Origin: Eubacterium sp.
GTDB taxonomy: Bacteria; Bacillota; Clostridia; Lachnospirales; CAG-274
Assembly (NCBI GenBank): GCA_020859645.1
Contig: JAJBVU010000326.1
Coordinates: forward strand, 1-7,514
DNA: 7,514 nt
Reading direction: 5' to 3'
Below, one piece after another: positions 1 to 5,710 of the stretch. Numbering within the stretch: position 1 is the stretch's first letter; each line of letters starts with the position of its first letter. The position numbers were made by a program, and so were the translations under genes. The notes beneath the pieces were generated by a model. That model saw only the letters and a list, made by a program, of their open reading frames with translations, had not been told where the DNA came from and made no database searches.

Positions 1-119
1 CCTGTTATATATTTTGTTATATGTTTTGAAAAGTTTTAAGAACTTGGGCGTAAATTTGGGCGTGGGCGTAAGGGTTTTTGGTGGTTTTACGTCTCAAAAA
101 GCCCGAATTTATGCGGTTT
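1..119. other. Intergenic sequence downstream of lysS
   Basis: No gene or start site with a ribosome site is visible here, and I find no convincing intrinsic terminator for the greA-lysS operon: there is no GC-rich stem followed by a T run in the minus direction. The only regularity is TGGGCGT three times on the plus strand (45-51, 57-63, 63-69). A long-looped imperfect pairing (AAATTCGGGC against GCCCAAATTT on the minus strand) is possible but weak. The operon may continue past the window edge. Confidence 0.5.
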
Positions 120-1625
120 TCAGTTGTCTAAGGGTTTCATAGTTGGGAACAGCAAAACATCTCTAATGGTTGGGGCATTTGTGAAGAGCATAACGAGGCG
201 GTCTATACCCATGCCCATACCGCCGGTTGGGGGCATAGCGTATTCAAGGGCGGTCAGGAAGTCCTCGTCGATCATATTGGCTTCGTCGTCGCCCATACTG
301 CGGAGCTGTTCCTGGCGAATGAAGCGCTCACGCTGGTCGATGGGGTCGTTAAGCTCGGAGTAGGCGTTGGCAAACTCTCTGCCTACGATGAAAAGCTCGA
401 AGCGTTCAACGTAGCCCTCTTTGTCATATTTCTTTTTGGTAAGAGGGGAAATTTCTATGGGGTGATCCATAAGGAAGGTAGGCTGAACGAGGTTTTCTTC
501 AACATATTTTTCAAAGAAAAGGTTCAAAATGTCGCCCTTAAGGTGGCGTTCCTCATATTCTATTTCGTGCTGATCGGCAATTGCTTTGGCTTCTTCCGTG
601 GTGGAAATAAGGTCGAAGTCAACGCCGGAATATTTCTTGACAGCTTCTGTCATAGTTATTCTTTCGAAGGGCTTTTCGAAGTCAAGCTCAATGCCCTGAT
701 AGTTGATTTTATATGTTCCGGCAACCTTTTTGCAGCACTCCTTGATTATGCCTTCGGTTATGTCCATCATACCGTAATAATCGGTATAAGCCTGATAAAG
801 CTCGATGAGGGTAAATTCGGGGTTGTGCTTCATATCCATACCCTCATTTCGGAAAACCCTGCCGATTTCATAAACACGCTCAAGACCGCCCACGATAAGA
901 CGCTTTAAGGGCAGCTCAAGGGCAATTCTCAAATACATATCTATGTCGAGAGTGTTGTGGTGGGTTATGAAGGGGCGTGCTGAAGCACCGCCGGGGATTG
1001 TCTGAAGAATAGGGGTTTCAACCTCTAAGAAGTCCTGACCGTCAAGGTAGGCTCTTATAGTAGAAATTATTTTAGAACGCTTAATGAAGTTTTCCTTAAC
1101 CTCGGGGTTTACTATAAGATCCAAATAGCGCTGACGATAGCGGAGATCCTTGTTTGCAAGACCGTGATACTTTTCGGGAAGTATCTGAAGGCTCTTCGAA
1201 AGAAGGGTCAGCTCTTTGGCATGAATTGAAACCTCCCCTGTTTTTGTTTTGAAAACAAAGCCTTTAACGCTTATTATGTCGCCTATGTCTATAAGCTTTT
1301 TGAAGGTTGTGTTGTAAAATTCCGCTCCGCCTACATCGTCACGGGTAACATAGCACTGAATGTGACCGTCTCTGTCTGCTAAGTCGATGAATGAAGCCTT
1401 GCCCATAATACGTCTGCTCATAAGACGGCCCGCAACGGCTACGTCCTTGCCTTCCAAATCCTCGAAATTTGCCTTAATTTCTTCGCTGTGGTGGGTTTGG
1501 TCTGCTTTGACTATCTGAAAGGGGTCATTGCCCGACTCCTGAAGGGTTTTAAGCTTGTCATGTCTTATTTTGAGAAGCTCGTTAAGCTCCTCCTGAGTTC
1601 TCTCTGTGTTGGTGTTATCTGCCAT
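120..1625 (-). CDS. lysS: Lysyl-tRNA synthetase, class II
   Basis: This cytoplasmic enzyme charges tRNA-Lys with lysine using ATP. The 501-aa protein has the full class II layout: an N-terminal helical extension (1-50), an OB-fold anticodon-binding domain (about 60-150), then the catalytic core. Motif 1 lies around 198-213 (FLEVETPIL...PGGA), motif 2 around 250-275 (RVYEIGRVFRNEG, then HNPEFT) with the ATP-contacting arginine at 259, and motif 3 around 468-480 (GGMGMGIDRLVML) with R476. ARPF-THHN and DIDMYLRIALEL, typical of LysRS, follow motif 1. Length is normal for bacterial LysRS. The ATG start gives the usual MADN-type N-terminus; AGGA lies 4 nt before it and GAGGAG 13 nt before it, beginning right at the greA stop, which suggests translational coupling. 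greA-lysS is a common Firmicutes pair. No T-box leader is seen; expression should come from the greA promoter. Confidence 0.98.
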   Translation of the reverse strand: MADNTNTERTQEELNELLKIRHDKLKTLQESGNDPFQIVKADQTHHSEEIKANFEDLEGKDVAVAGRLMSRRIMGKASFIDLADRDGHIQCYVTRDDVGGAEFYNTTFKKLIDIGDIISVKGFVFKTKTGEVSIHAKELTLLSKSLQILPEKYHGLANKDLRYRQRYLDLIVNPEVKENFIKRSKIISTIRAYLDGQDFLEVETPILQTIPGGASARPFITHHNTLDIDMYLRIALELPLKRLIVGGLERVYEIGRVFRNEGMDMKHNPEFTLIELYQAYTDYYGMMDITEGIIKECCKKVAGTYKINYQGIELDFEKPFERITMTEAVKKYSGVDFDLISTTEEAKAIADQHEIEYEERHLKGDILNLFFEKYVEENLVQPTFLMDHPIEISPLTKKKYDKEGYVERFELFIVGREFANAYSELNDPIDQRERFIRQEQLRSMGDDEANMIDEDFLTALEYAMPPTGGMGMGIDRLVMLFTNAPTIRDVLLFPTMKPLDN

Positions 1626-1644
1626 TTTTTCCTGTACTCTCCTC

Positions 1645-2121
1645 TTACATAATTTCCAAAAGCTTTATTGTTATAACGCCATCGGGTGTTTCAACCGCAA
1701 CGTTATCGCCGGGCTTGTGACCCAAAAGGGCTCTGCCTATGGGCGACTCGTTTGAAATTTTGCCCTTCATAGGGTCGGCTTCAGCTGAACCTACGATTGT
1801 GTAAACATCTTCCTCTTCAAATTCGGTGTCATATATTTTAACCTTGTTTCCCAAATTTACAATGCCCTTGTCAAAGGCGTCCTCATTAATGATTTCAGCC
1901 TTTTTAAGCATATTTTGAATTTGGGTAATACGTGACTCTATTTCAGCCTGTTCCTCTTTTGCTGCGTCATATTCGGCATTTTCCGAAAGGTCGCCCTGAG
2001 CTCTGGCTTCTTTTATTTTTACCGCAACTTCCGCACGTCTTACGACCTTAAGGTGCTGAAGCTCTTCTTCAAGTTTTAACTTTCCTTCATTTGTTAAAAT
2101 AATAGTGCTGTTGTCAGCCAA
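1645..2121 (-). CDS. greA: Transcription elongation factor GreA
   Basis: GreA enters the secondary channel of RNA polymerase and stimulates cleavage of backtracked RNA. An N-terminal coiled coil occupies about residues 8-76, with the tip motif GDLSENAEYDAAKEEQ at 43-58; D44 and E47 correspond to the acidic pair (D41/E44 in E. coli) that positions catalytic Mg2+. The C-terminal FKBP-like domain spans about 80-158 and includes SNESPIGRALLGHKPGD. I place the start at a TTG at 2121, not the in-frame ATG at 2130. The AAGGAG site (2131-2136) directly abuts that ATG but is 9 nt from the TTG, and the TTG start gives MADNSTIIL and 158 aa, the usual GreA length. greA is the first gene of a greA-lysS operon driven by the promoter at 2243-2271. 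The start choice is inference; the family assignment is firm. Confidence 0.96.
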   Translation of the reverse strand: MADNSTIILTNEGKLKLEEELQHLKVVRRAEVAVKIKEARAQGDLSENAEYDAAKEEQAEIESRITQIQNMLKKAEIINEDAFDKGIVNLGNKVKIYDTEFEEEDVYTIVGSAEADPMKGKISNESPIGRALLGHKPGDNVAVETPDGVITIKLLEIM

Positions 2122-2130
2122 AGTCAACAT

Positions 2131-2136
2131 CTCCTT
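2131..2136 (-). promoter_or_regulatory. greA ribosome binding site (decides the start)
   Basis: AAGGAG on the minus strand touches the ATG at 2130-2128 with no spacer, which is too close for normal initiation. It stands 9 nt from the TTG at 2121-2119, so that TTG is the likelier start. Confidence 0.75.
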
Positions 2137-2177
2137 AATTTAAAATAAGATTGTTTTTGTGTTTTATCAAAGCTTAC

Positions 2178-2230
2178 AGCCGCCTTGCCTTATATAATTA
2201 CCCTAAAAGTGCAATTAACGGCAGTCGGCT
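2178..2230 (-). promoter_or_regulatory. Possible stem in the greA leader RNA
   Basis: Within the ~115-nt greA leader, AGCCG (2230-2226) can pair with CGGCT (2182-2178), and GCC (2222-2220) with GGC (2189-2187), around an AT-rich loop of about 30 nt. It matches no riboswitch class I recognise, and no T run follows, so it is not an evident attenuator. A function is speculative. Confidence 0.3.
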
Positions 2231-2242
2231 TTTGTTGGGTCA

Positions 2243-2271
2243 ATTATATAGTAAAAACCGCCGGTTGTCAA
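2243..2271 (-). promoter_or_regulatory. Consensus sigma-A promoter of greA-lysS
   Basis: On the minus strand there is TTGACA (2271-2266), a 17-bp spacer and TATAAT (2248-2243). Both hexamers are perfect consensus at the optimal spacing. The expected start is about 2236, giving a leader of about 115 nt before the TTG start of greA. No other gene start lies downstream of it before greA. Confidence 0.93.
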
Positions 2272-2286
2272 GCAGACGGTTGTGAC

Positions 2287-2309
2287 ATGTGCGGACACAA
2301 TGCGCACAT
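2287..2309. repeat. Short perfect palindrome upstream of the greA promoter
   Basis: ATGTGCG (2287-2293) and CGCACAT (2303-2309) form a perfect 7-bp inverted repeat with a 9-bp centre. It lies 16 bp upstream of the greA -35 hexamer and overlaps a minus-strand TATAAT (2313-2308) that lacks a good -35. It could be an operator or a weak hairpin at the end of the mini-ORF transcript. There is no T run after it, so it is not a standard terminator. Confidence 0.4.
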
Positions 2310-2316
2310 TATAGTA

Positions 2317-2421
2317 TCATAAGAAATCAAGAACTGAAAATGGCAATTCTCTTGATTTTAGGGTTTCGGTTTTTCCGCAGTGAGGGCACTTGCGTCCCTC
2401 TATTTCCTTTGATTTTTTCAT
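2317..2421 (-). CDS. Small CPHCG zinc-ribbon-like protein, putative (34 aa)
   Basis: I do not recognise a family. The ORF opens with an ATG at 2421, ends in TGA and encodes 34 residues: a lysine-rich start (MKKSKEIEGRK), a CPHCGK zinc-knuckle half-site at residues 12-17, and a hydrophobic end (LPFSVLDFL). Only one CxxC pair is present, so metal binding would need a dimer or a partner. No Shine-Dalgarno sequence precedes the ATG, but a good promoter (2456-2428) would place the transcription start on the A of the ATG, fitting leaderless translation. It begins 7 nt after the lipoprotein stop. Against it: it is short, and a 9-bp inverted repeat sits inside it. It could be a real small protein, a remnant of a transposase or zinc-ribbon gene, or a chance ORF under a promoter that makes a small RNA. 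Confidence 0.4.
   Translation of the reverse strand: MKKSKEIEGRKCPHCGKTETLKSRELPFSVLDFL
2324..2358 (-). repeat. 9-bp inverted repeat inside the mini-ORF
   Basis: AAATCAAGA (2324-2332) and TCTTGATTT (2350-2358) are perfect complements separated by 17 nt. On the minus strand the second arm ends in TTT followed by CTTATGA, so the RNA could fold into an AT-rich hairpin with a weak U tail near the mini-ORF stop. It may be a weak terminator or an RNA-stability element. Confidence 0.4.
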
Positions 2422-2427
2422 ATCTAT

Positions 2428-2456
2428 ATTATACCATAATCTGAGCCATTTGTCCA
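2428..2456 (-). promoter_or_regulatory. Sigma-A promoter embedded in the lipoprotein gene's 3' end
   Basis: On the minus strand there is TGGACA (2456-2451, five of six consensus), a 17-bp spacer ending in TGG (extended -10), and TATAAT (2433-2428). The TAA stop of the lipoprotein gene lies inside the TATAAT. Counting seven bases past the -10 puts +1 at 2421, the A of the mini-ORF ATG, so the transcript would have no 5' leader. It could also contribute to greA-lysS transcription if not terminated. Confidence 0.75.
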
Positions 2457-3244
2457 CATCCTGAAATTTTTTCCGTATTGTTTTCTGAAATATTATATTT
2501 GTATATGTGAGTGTTTTTATTGTCCGGCTGAAGCTCTTCGGGCAAATAGGGCATATAATAAATTTCGTTGCCGCTTACGCAGAAATTAAGGGAAGAAATG
2601 TCATAAACAGCTTCTGTTTTTCCGGATGAAATATCGATTTTTTCAACAGCGGAATTATTTTCATAATTGCTTAAATAAATATTTTCATCATCGCAGCAAA
2701 AATAAAAGCAGTATAAGCCTTCGTAAATCTGTTGGGCTTCCTCTAAATTAAAGTCATATTTATAAAGTTCGTTTGAATTGCTTTCATATATAAGGCAGTC
2801 CTTGTTTGCGGATAAGGCGGTTGTACTTGCGTCTAAAAACATATCATTGCTTTTAGTGTTAAGATCTATTTTGTATATGCGGTTTTCGTCGGCAGAGTTT
2901 GAGTAATAGACACTGTTTTCACACAGGGCAATGGAAGCCGCTTCAATATTGCCGAGTTCGTCGGTTTCTCCGCTGTTTCTGTTGTAAATCTTAAGGGTGC
3001 CGTTGTTACAGCCTATGAAATAATTTTCGTCAAAGGCTTTAAGGCGGAAGCCTTCGGCGATTTTTTCGCTGCTTCGGTCGGTTAGGGAGTGTTTATACAA
3101 ATCACCGTTACTGTTGCAATAATAAATATAATCACCTTCAACAAAAAATTTGTCCGCTGCGCTTATATCCTTGTCAGAATTGCAGCCGGGGAAAATACAA
3201 GCTGTTAAAATTAAAGAAATAATCAAAAACATATACTTTTTCAA
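2429..3244 (-). CDS. Lipoprotein with beta-propeller-like repeats (DUF5050-like)
   Basis: Predicted to be exported and anchored to the outer face of the membrane. A KK-plus-hydrophobic signal peptide (1-15) ends in LTAC, so Cys16 is the likely lipidated residue (Cys21 in FPGC is an alternative). The rest is about six blade-like repeats that pair an IYY- or IYL-type strand with a following LYKYD/IYKID-type strand, at about 38-65, 72-95, 108-132, 147-170, 188-215 and 225-258. This resembles the DUF5050/LRP1-like propellers of clostridial surface proteins; the ligand is unknown. The start is TTG. AGGAGG (3257-3252) is 7 nt from the TTG at 3244 but only 1 nt from an in-frame TTG at 3250, so I choose 3244 (271 aa). 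It lies downstream of the SLH-protein gene and its terminator, with no clear promoter of its own. Cysteines are frequent for an exported protein, including one CC pair. Confidence 0.82.
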   Translation of the reverse strand: MKKYMFLIISLILTACIFPGCNSDKDISAADKFFVEGDYIYYCNSNGDLYKHSLTDRSSEKIAEGFRLKAFDENYFIGCNNGTLKIYNRNSGETDELGNIEAASIALCENSVYYSNSADENRIYKIDLNTKSNDMFLDASTTALSANKDCLIYESNSNELYKYDFNLEEAQQIYEGLYCFYFCCDDENIYLSNYENNSAVEKIDISSGKTEAVYDISSLNFCVSGNEIYYMPYLPEELQPDNKNTHIYKYNISENNTEKISGCGQMAQIMV

Positions 3245-3251
3245 AACCAAA

Positions 3252-3257
3252 CCTCCT
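3252..3257 (-). promoter_or_regulatory. Lipoprotein ribosome binding site (decides the start)
   Basis: AGGAGG on the minus strand is 7 nt from the TTG at 3244-3242 and 1 nt from the TTG at 3250-3248. Normal spacing favours the inner TTG, which yields the clean N-terminus MKKYMFLIISLILTAC. There is no ATG at the start of this ORF. Confidence 0.8.
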
Positions 3258-3262
3258 GAAAT

Positions 3263-3302
3263 ATATTAAAAGAAACGCCCTGTTTTGGCAGACAGAGCGT
3301 TT
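3263..3302 (-). terminator. Intrinsic terminator after the SLH-protein gene
   Basis: In the minus direction AAACGCTCTGT (3302-3292) pairs with ACAGGGCGTTT (3283-3273). This makes an 11-bp stem with one U-G pair and an 8-nt loop, followed by CTTTTAAT. It begins 8 nt after the SLH-protein stop. It lies only about 20 nt before the lipoprotein start, leaving no room for a full promoter between, so the lipoprotein gene probably depends on read-through. Confidence 0.85.
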
Positions 3303-3310
3303 TTGCGGTT

Positions 3311-5329
3311 TTATTGATTTGTTAAATATCTGTAGAGAATAACCGCCGCTTCTTCATTGGTTAAGGCTTGCGAGCCGTTGAAGCAGTCATTTTGATCCCC
3401 TGTCATATAGCCGAAGCCGTAGGCTATGGCTGCCGCCGCTTTATATTCTTCGGCTATTTCATCCTTAAAGAAGGAAACATCGAATATATCCGGGTGGGTC
3501 AAAAGCCCTCCGAAGTCTTTATAATAAGCCAAAATTTCAGCCGCTTCATATCTCGTTAAATTACCGCTGTAAACCTTATCATTGTTATAAAAACGCATTG
3601 AAACGCCGTCATTGGTTTTTTTATAGAAAAAGCGAAAGAAGCTGAAAAAGTCCTCGGCGGAAATGGGCTCTTGGGGCTTAAATTCTGACCGCTCAATATA
3701 ATAACCGTTGTTATACAAAAGGTTTATAATATCCTCATATTTTGAGCCGCTTATGTCGGTATAGCCCTCAAACTCAGGTTTCTCTTCGTAAATATCTCCG
3801 TTATAGGTTATGCGTGTGCCTGATTTATCGAGATAAACGCTGTTTAAGCCGAAAAGATAAACTGCCTTTGCTCCGCCTGTTCCTTCGGGTACATAACAAA
3901 GCTCAGGGGCACTTATTTCCGTCATTATTTCATAAGCCCTGTCGGCTCCTATTGCGTCGGAAACAGAGGGAAAAGAATATTCCTCATTCCATGAAAAGGA
4001 GTAGCCTGTAAGTGTGCCGTCAGCGCCGAAGTCTATTTCTATGCCGTTAGCCGGAAATTTAGTTCCGTTTGCGGTTCTTATGTAACCAAAGGAATAGCCG
4101 TCAATTTTGCCTGTGAAGCTTTTGTTTTCGGCATATTCAAGCTCGGTTTCGCCGAAGGCTTCGCCTGCAAAGGCATTGCCCAGTCTTTCGGCGGTTTTAA
4201 GCATAGTGTCATAATCGGCGGTGTCTGTGCTGCTGCTGCCCAAAGCGCTTTCATAAGCATAATAGTTATAATAATAGAGAACGCTGCCTGTTTCTGCGTC
4301 AATTTTAAGAGAAATGTCTGTTTCCGAATTATCTATGTAAATATTCCAATAGTATTTGCCGCCATCATAGCTTTTTGAAAGAGAGCTTGACATATTTGTT
4401 TTATCGGCAATATATACCTCTTTTTCGAAAAGCGCCAAGGCTTCATCGGCAGTTAAAAGTCCCTGTTTATCTTCTATTGAAGCTGTTTCAGCCGCTGAAA
4501 GCTTTGCCTCGCCGGAAGCTTCCTCTTCATCCGCTGTTTCGGCTAAGTCAAATGATGTAGAGCGTGATGCAGTCAGATCATTTTCAGACTCCTCTGCAAT
4601 CTCGCCTGTTTCCGCATCTACACCGTAGGGGCAGTTTTCAAGCCTGTATGCGGCGTAGACTGTGTTTTCATCATCGCCGTATTTTACATAATATTTTAGG
4701 CTTAAATCGCTGTTTTCCTTATATACCGCTGCTGCTTCTTCGGGGGTAATAAAGCCCTCGGGGTCGGGAACAGTCAAAGCAAGAGAGCTTTCTTTAGGTG
4801 CCGTATAGCTTGTTATTTCGCCGGTATGCTTTGAAACATTGCAGAAAAAAGCCGTATCTAAAACGGGAATGTCATTTATTTCATAAGTATAATAAATTGT
4901 GAATGCCGGATTGTAGGAATAGCTGAGGTTGTAAATATCCGAAAATTTTATGTTTTGAACGTATTCGGCAGGAGCTGTTTTGTTTATGAAGGCTTGAGCC
5001 GCAGTCTTAGCTTCTTCCCTTGTTACAGTGCCTAAGCCTGTATAATCCTCTTCACTTTTGTAATAGGCTGAAATATATTTGTTTTCGTTAATTGATACTG
5101 ACAGAGTTTGATCTGTTTCGGTGTTTTTCCAGTCAAAGGTGTAAATTGTTTCACCCTCGGCTGTTTCATAGGTGTAGTCAAAATCGTCAAATTCGTCGCC
5201 TATTGAAAAAAACTCCTTTGAATATAAAATAAGGTCTGAAACGGCACTGTCTTCCGCCGCCGAAATAATTGGGCAAGAGCCTATAGATAAGGCTGCCGCC
5301 AAAAACATTGAAATAACTCTTTTTTTCAT
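3311..5329 (-). CDS. Secreted YcdB/YcdC-like protein with C-terminal SLH region
   Basis: A surface-attached protein of 672 aa; the enzymatic or binding role is unknown. A Sec signal peptide covers about 1-25 (KKR, hydrophobic core, ISAA cut before E26). Two YcdB/YcdC (PepSY-like) repeat regions follow: about 30-245, with TREEAKTAAQAFI at 103-115 and ITPEEAAAVYKE at 194-205, and about 288-510, starting LLTADEALALFEKEV. They are joined by an acidic low-complexity linker (about 246-288). The end resembles SLH domains: a degenerate one near 521-570, and a clearer one with FKDEIAEEYKAAAAIAYGFG (621-640) and ALTNEEAAVILYRYL (655-669). SLH domains bind secondary cell-wall polymers. The ATG start has AAGGAGGGG 8 nt upstream. 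An intrinsic terminator follows the stop. Its 5' leader carries an interspersed repeat (5352-5392) close to the ribosome site; no clear promoter is visible. SLH repeats are fewer and more diverged than in typical S-layer proteins. Confidence 0.85.
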   Translation of the reverse strand: MKKRVISMFLAAALSIGSCPIISAAEDSAVSDLILYSKEFFSIGDEFDDFDYTYETAEGETIYTFDWKNTETDQTLSVSINENKYISAYYKSEEDYTGLGTVTREEAKTAAQAFINKTAPAEYVQNIKFSDIYNLSYSYNPAFTIYYTYEINDIPVLDTAFFCNVSKHTGEITSYTAPKESSLALTVPDPEGFITPEEAAAVYKENSDLSLKYYVKYGDDENTVYAAYRLENCPYGVDAETGEIAEESENDLTASRSTSFDLAETADEEEASGEAKLSAAETASIEDKQGLLTADEALALFEKEVYIADKTNMSSSLSKSYDGGKYYWNIYIDNSETDISLKIDAETGSVLYYYNYYAYESALGSSSTDTADYDTMLKTAERLGNAFAGEAFGETELEYAENKSFTGKIDGYSFGYIRTANGTKFPANGIEIDFGADGTLTGYSFSWNEEYSFPSVSDAIGADRAYEIMTEISAPELCYVPEGTGGAKAVYLFGLNSVYLDKSGTRITYNGDIYEEKPEFEGYTDISGSKYEDIINLLYNNGYYIERSEFKPQEPISAEDFFSFFRFFYKKTNDGVSMRFYNNDKVYSGNLTRYEAAEILAYYKDFGGLLTHPDIFDVSFFKDEIAEEYKAAAAIAYGFGYMTGDQNDCFNGSQALTNEEAAVILYRYLTNQ

Positions 5330-5351
5330 AATAATTTCCCCTCCTTGACAC

Positions 5352-5392
5352 CTCTCAGTCAGCTGCGCTGACAGCTCCCCTCAAGGGGAGCC
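5352..5392. repeat. Interspersed double-hairpin repeat (clostridial type)
   Basis: There are two adjacent perfect hairpins: GTCAGC (5358-5363)/GCTGAC (5367-5372) with a 3-nt loop, and GCTCCCC (5374-5380)/GGGGAGC (5385-5391) with a TCAA loop. From memory this pattern (CTCAGTC... then AGCTCCCC...GGGGAGCC) is a dispersed intergenic repeat of Oscillospiraceae-type genomes. Here it lies in the leader of the SLH-protein gene, ending about 8 bp before its AAGGAGGGG site. Confidence 0.75.
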
Positions 5393-5432
5393 TTGGCGAC
5401 GTACTGCACTCATAGGCACTTTTACGTTTTGG

Positions 5433-5526
5433 TGTACATAAGTCTAAAAAATTTTCTCCGTTATACGGAGTACCGAAGTCTTTCGGCAGCGTCCTAATCG
5501 CTGAAAACCTTAGTTTTTGGCGAAAG
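5433..5526. repeat. Tandem structured repeat, copy 1
   Basis: The unit begins TGTACA (5433-5438), continues through a copy-specific part with small hairpins (CTCCG/CGGAG at 5456-5470; CCGAA/TTCGG around 5473-5486), and ends in a conserved 46-nt block (5481-5526). In that block CGCTGAAAAC (5499-5508) faces GTTTTTGGCG (5513-5522) across a CTTA loop. The block matches copy 2 at 44 of 46 positions; the copy-specific part has diverged. I do not recognise the family. Confidence 0.7.
5446..5470 (-). terminator. Possible weak terminator downstream of rnpB
   Basis: In the minus direction CTCCG-TATAA-CGGAG (5470-5456) is followed by AAAATTTTTT. The stem is only 5 bp, and the T run starts 4 nt after it, so this is at best a weak intrinsic terminator for transcripts coming through rnpB. 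It also forms part of repeat copy 1. Confidence 0.3.
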
Positions 5527-5541
5527 AAAAAAACTTGCCGA

Positions 5542-5640
5542 TGTACAATATTATAGAGGTAGGTTTTCCGAAGAATTTCGGTTTTACCTATGCGTTTCGG
5601 CAGCGTCCTAATCGCTGAAAACCTTAGTTTTCAGCGAAAG
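5542..5640. repeat. Tandem structured repeat, copy 2
   Basis: The layout is as in copy 1, with TGTACA at 5542-5547 and the conserved 46-nt block at 5595-5640 (114 bp after copy 1). The block holds a perfect 10-bp hairpin, CGCTGAAAAC (5613-5622)/GTTTTCAGCG (5627-5636), with a CTTA loop. The copy-specific part also folds: TAGGT (5560-5564)/ACCTA (5586-5590) around CCGAA (5568-5572)/TTCGG (5577-5581). Confidence 0.7.
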
Positions 5641-5643
5641 AGG

Positions 5644-5706
5644 AGCAACAGCGGAACGAAGTCTTGTTTTCGCCAAAGGCGGAAACAAACGTGTGAAGCT
5701 TGTTGC
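5644..5706. repeat. Nested hairpin between rnpB and the tandem repeats
   Basis: An inner 11-bp stem, TTGTTTTCGCC (5664-5674) with GGCGGAAACAA (5678-5688), has an AAA loop and one T-G pair. It lies inside an outer match, GCAACA (5644-5649) with TGTTGC (5701-5706). It lies immediately 3' of mature rnpB on the minus strand. It could aid 3' processing or be part of a longer mobile repeat; there is no T run for termination. Confidence 0.5.
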
Positions 5707-5710
5707 GACG

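Noticed and set aside
462..908. 148-codon plus-strand ORF opposite lysS
   Set aside because: It is antisense to the conserved LysRS coding sequence, with no ribosome site or recognisable domain.
2317..2421. Reading the CPHCG mini-ORF as a transposase remnant
   Set aside because: CPHCG occurs at the N-terminus of some transposases, but no other transposase sequence, terminal inverted repeats or target duplication is seen nearby, so I left this only as an alternative.
4078..4302. 74-codon minus-strand ORF within the SLH-protein gene
   Set aside because: It is an out-of-frame shadow of the YcdB-like coding region with no start signals of its own.
5550..5578. Minus-strand TATAAT at 5555-5550 as a promoter for the SLH-protein gene
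   Set aside because: The -10 is perfect, but the sequence 17 bp upstream is AAATTC and nearby spacings are no better; the site is also part of repeat copy 2.
5350..5710. CRISPR array or tRNA genes in the repeat-rich gap
   Set aside because: There are only two long, diverged repeat units rather than short regular repeats with spacers, and no cloverleaf or tRNA consensus arms are visible.
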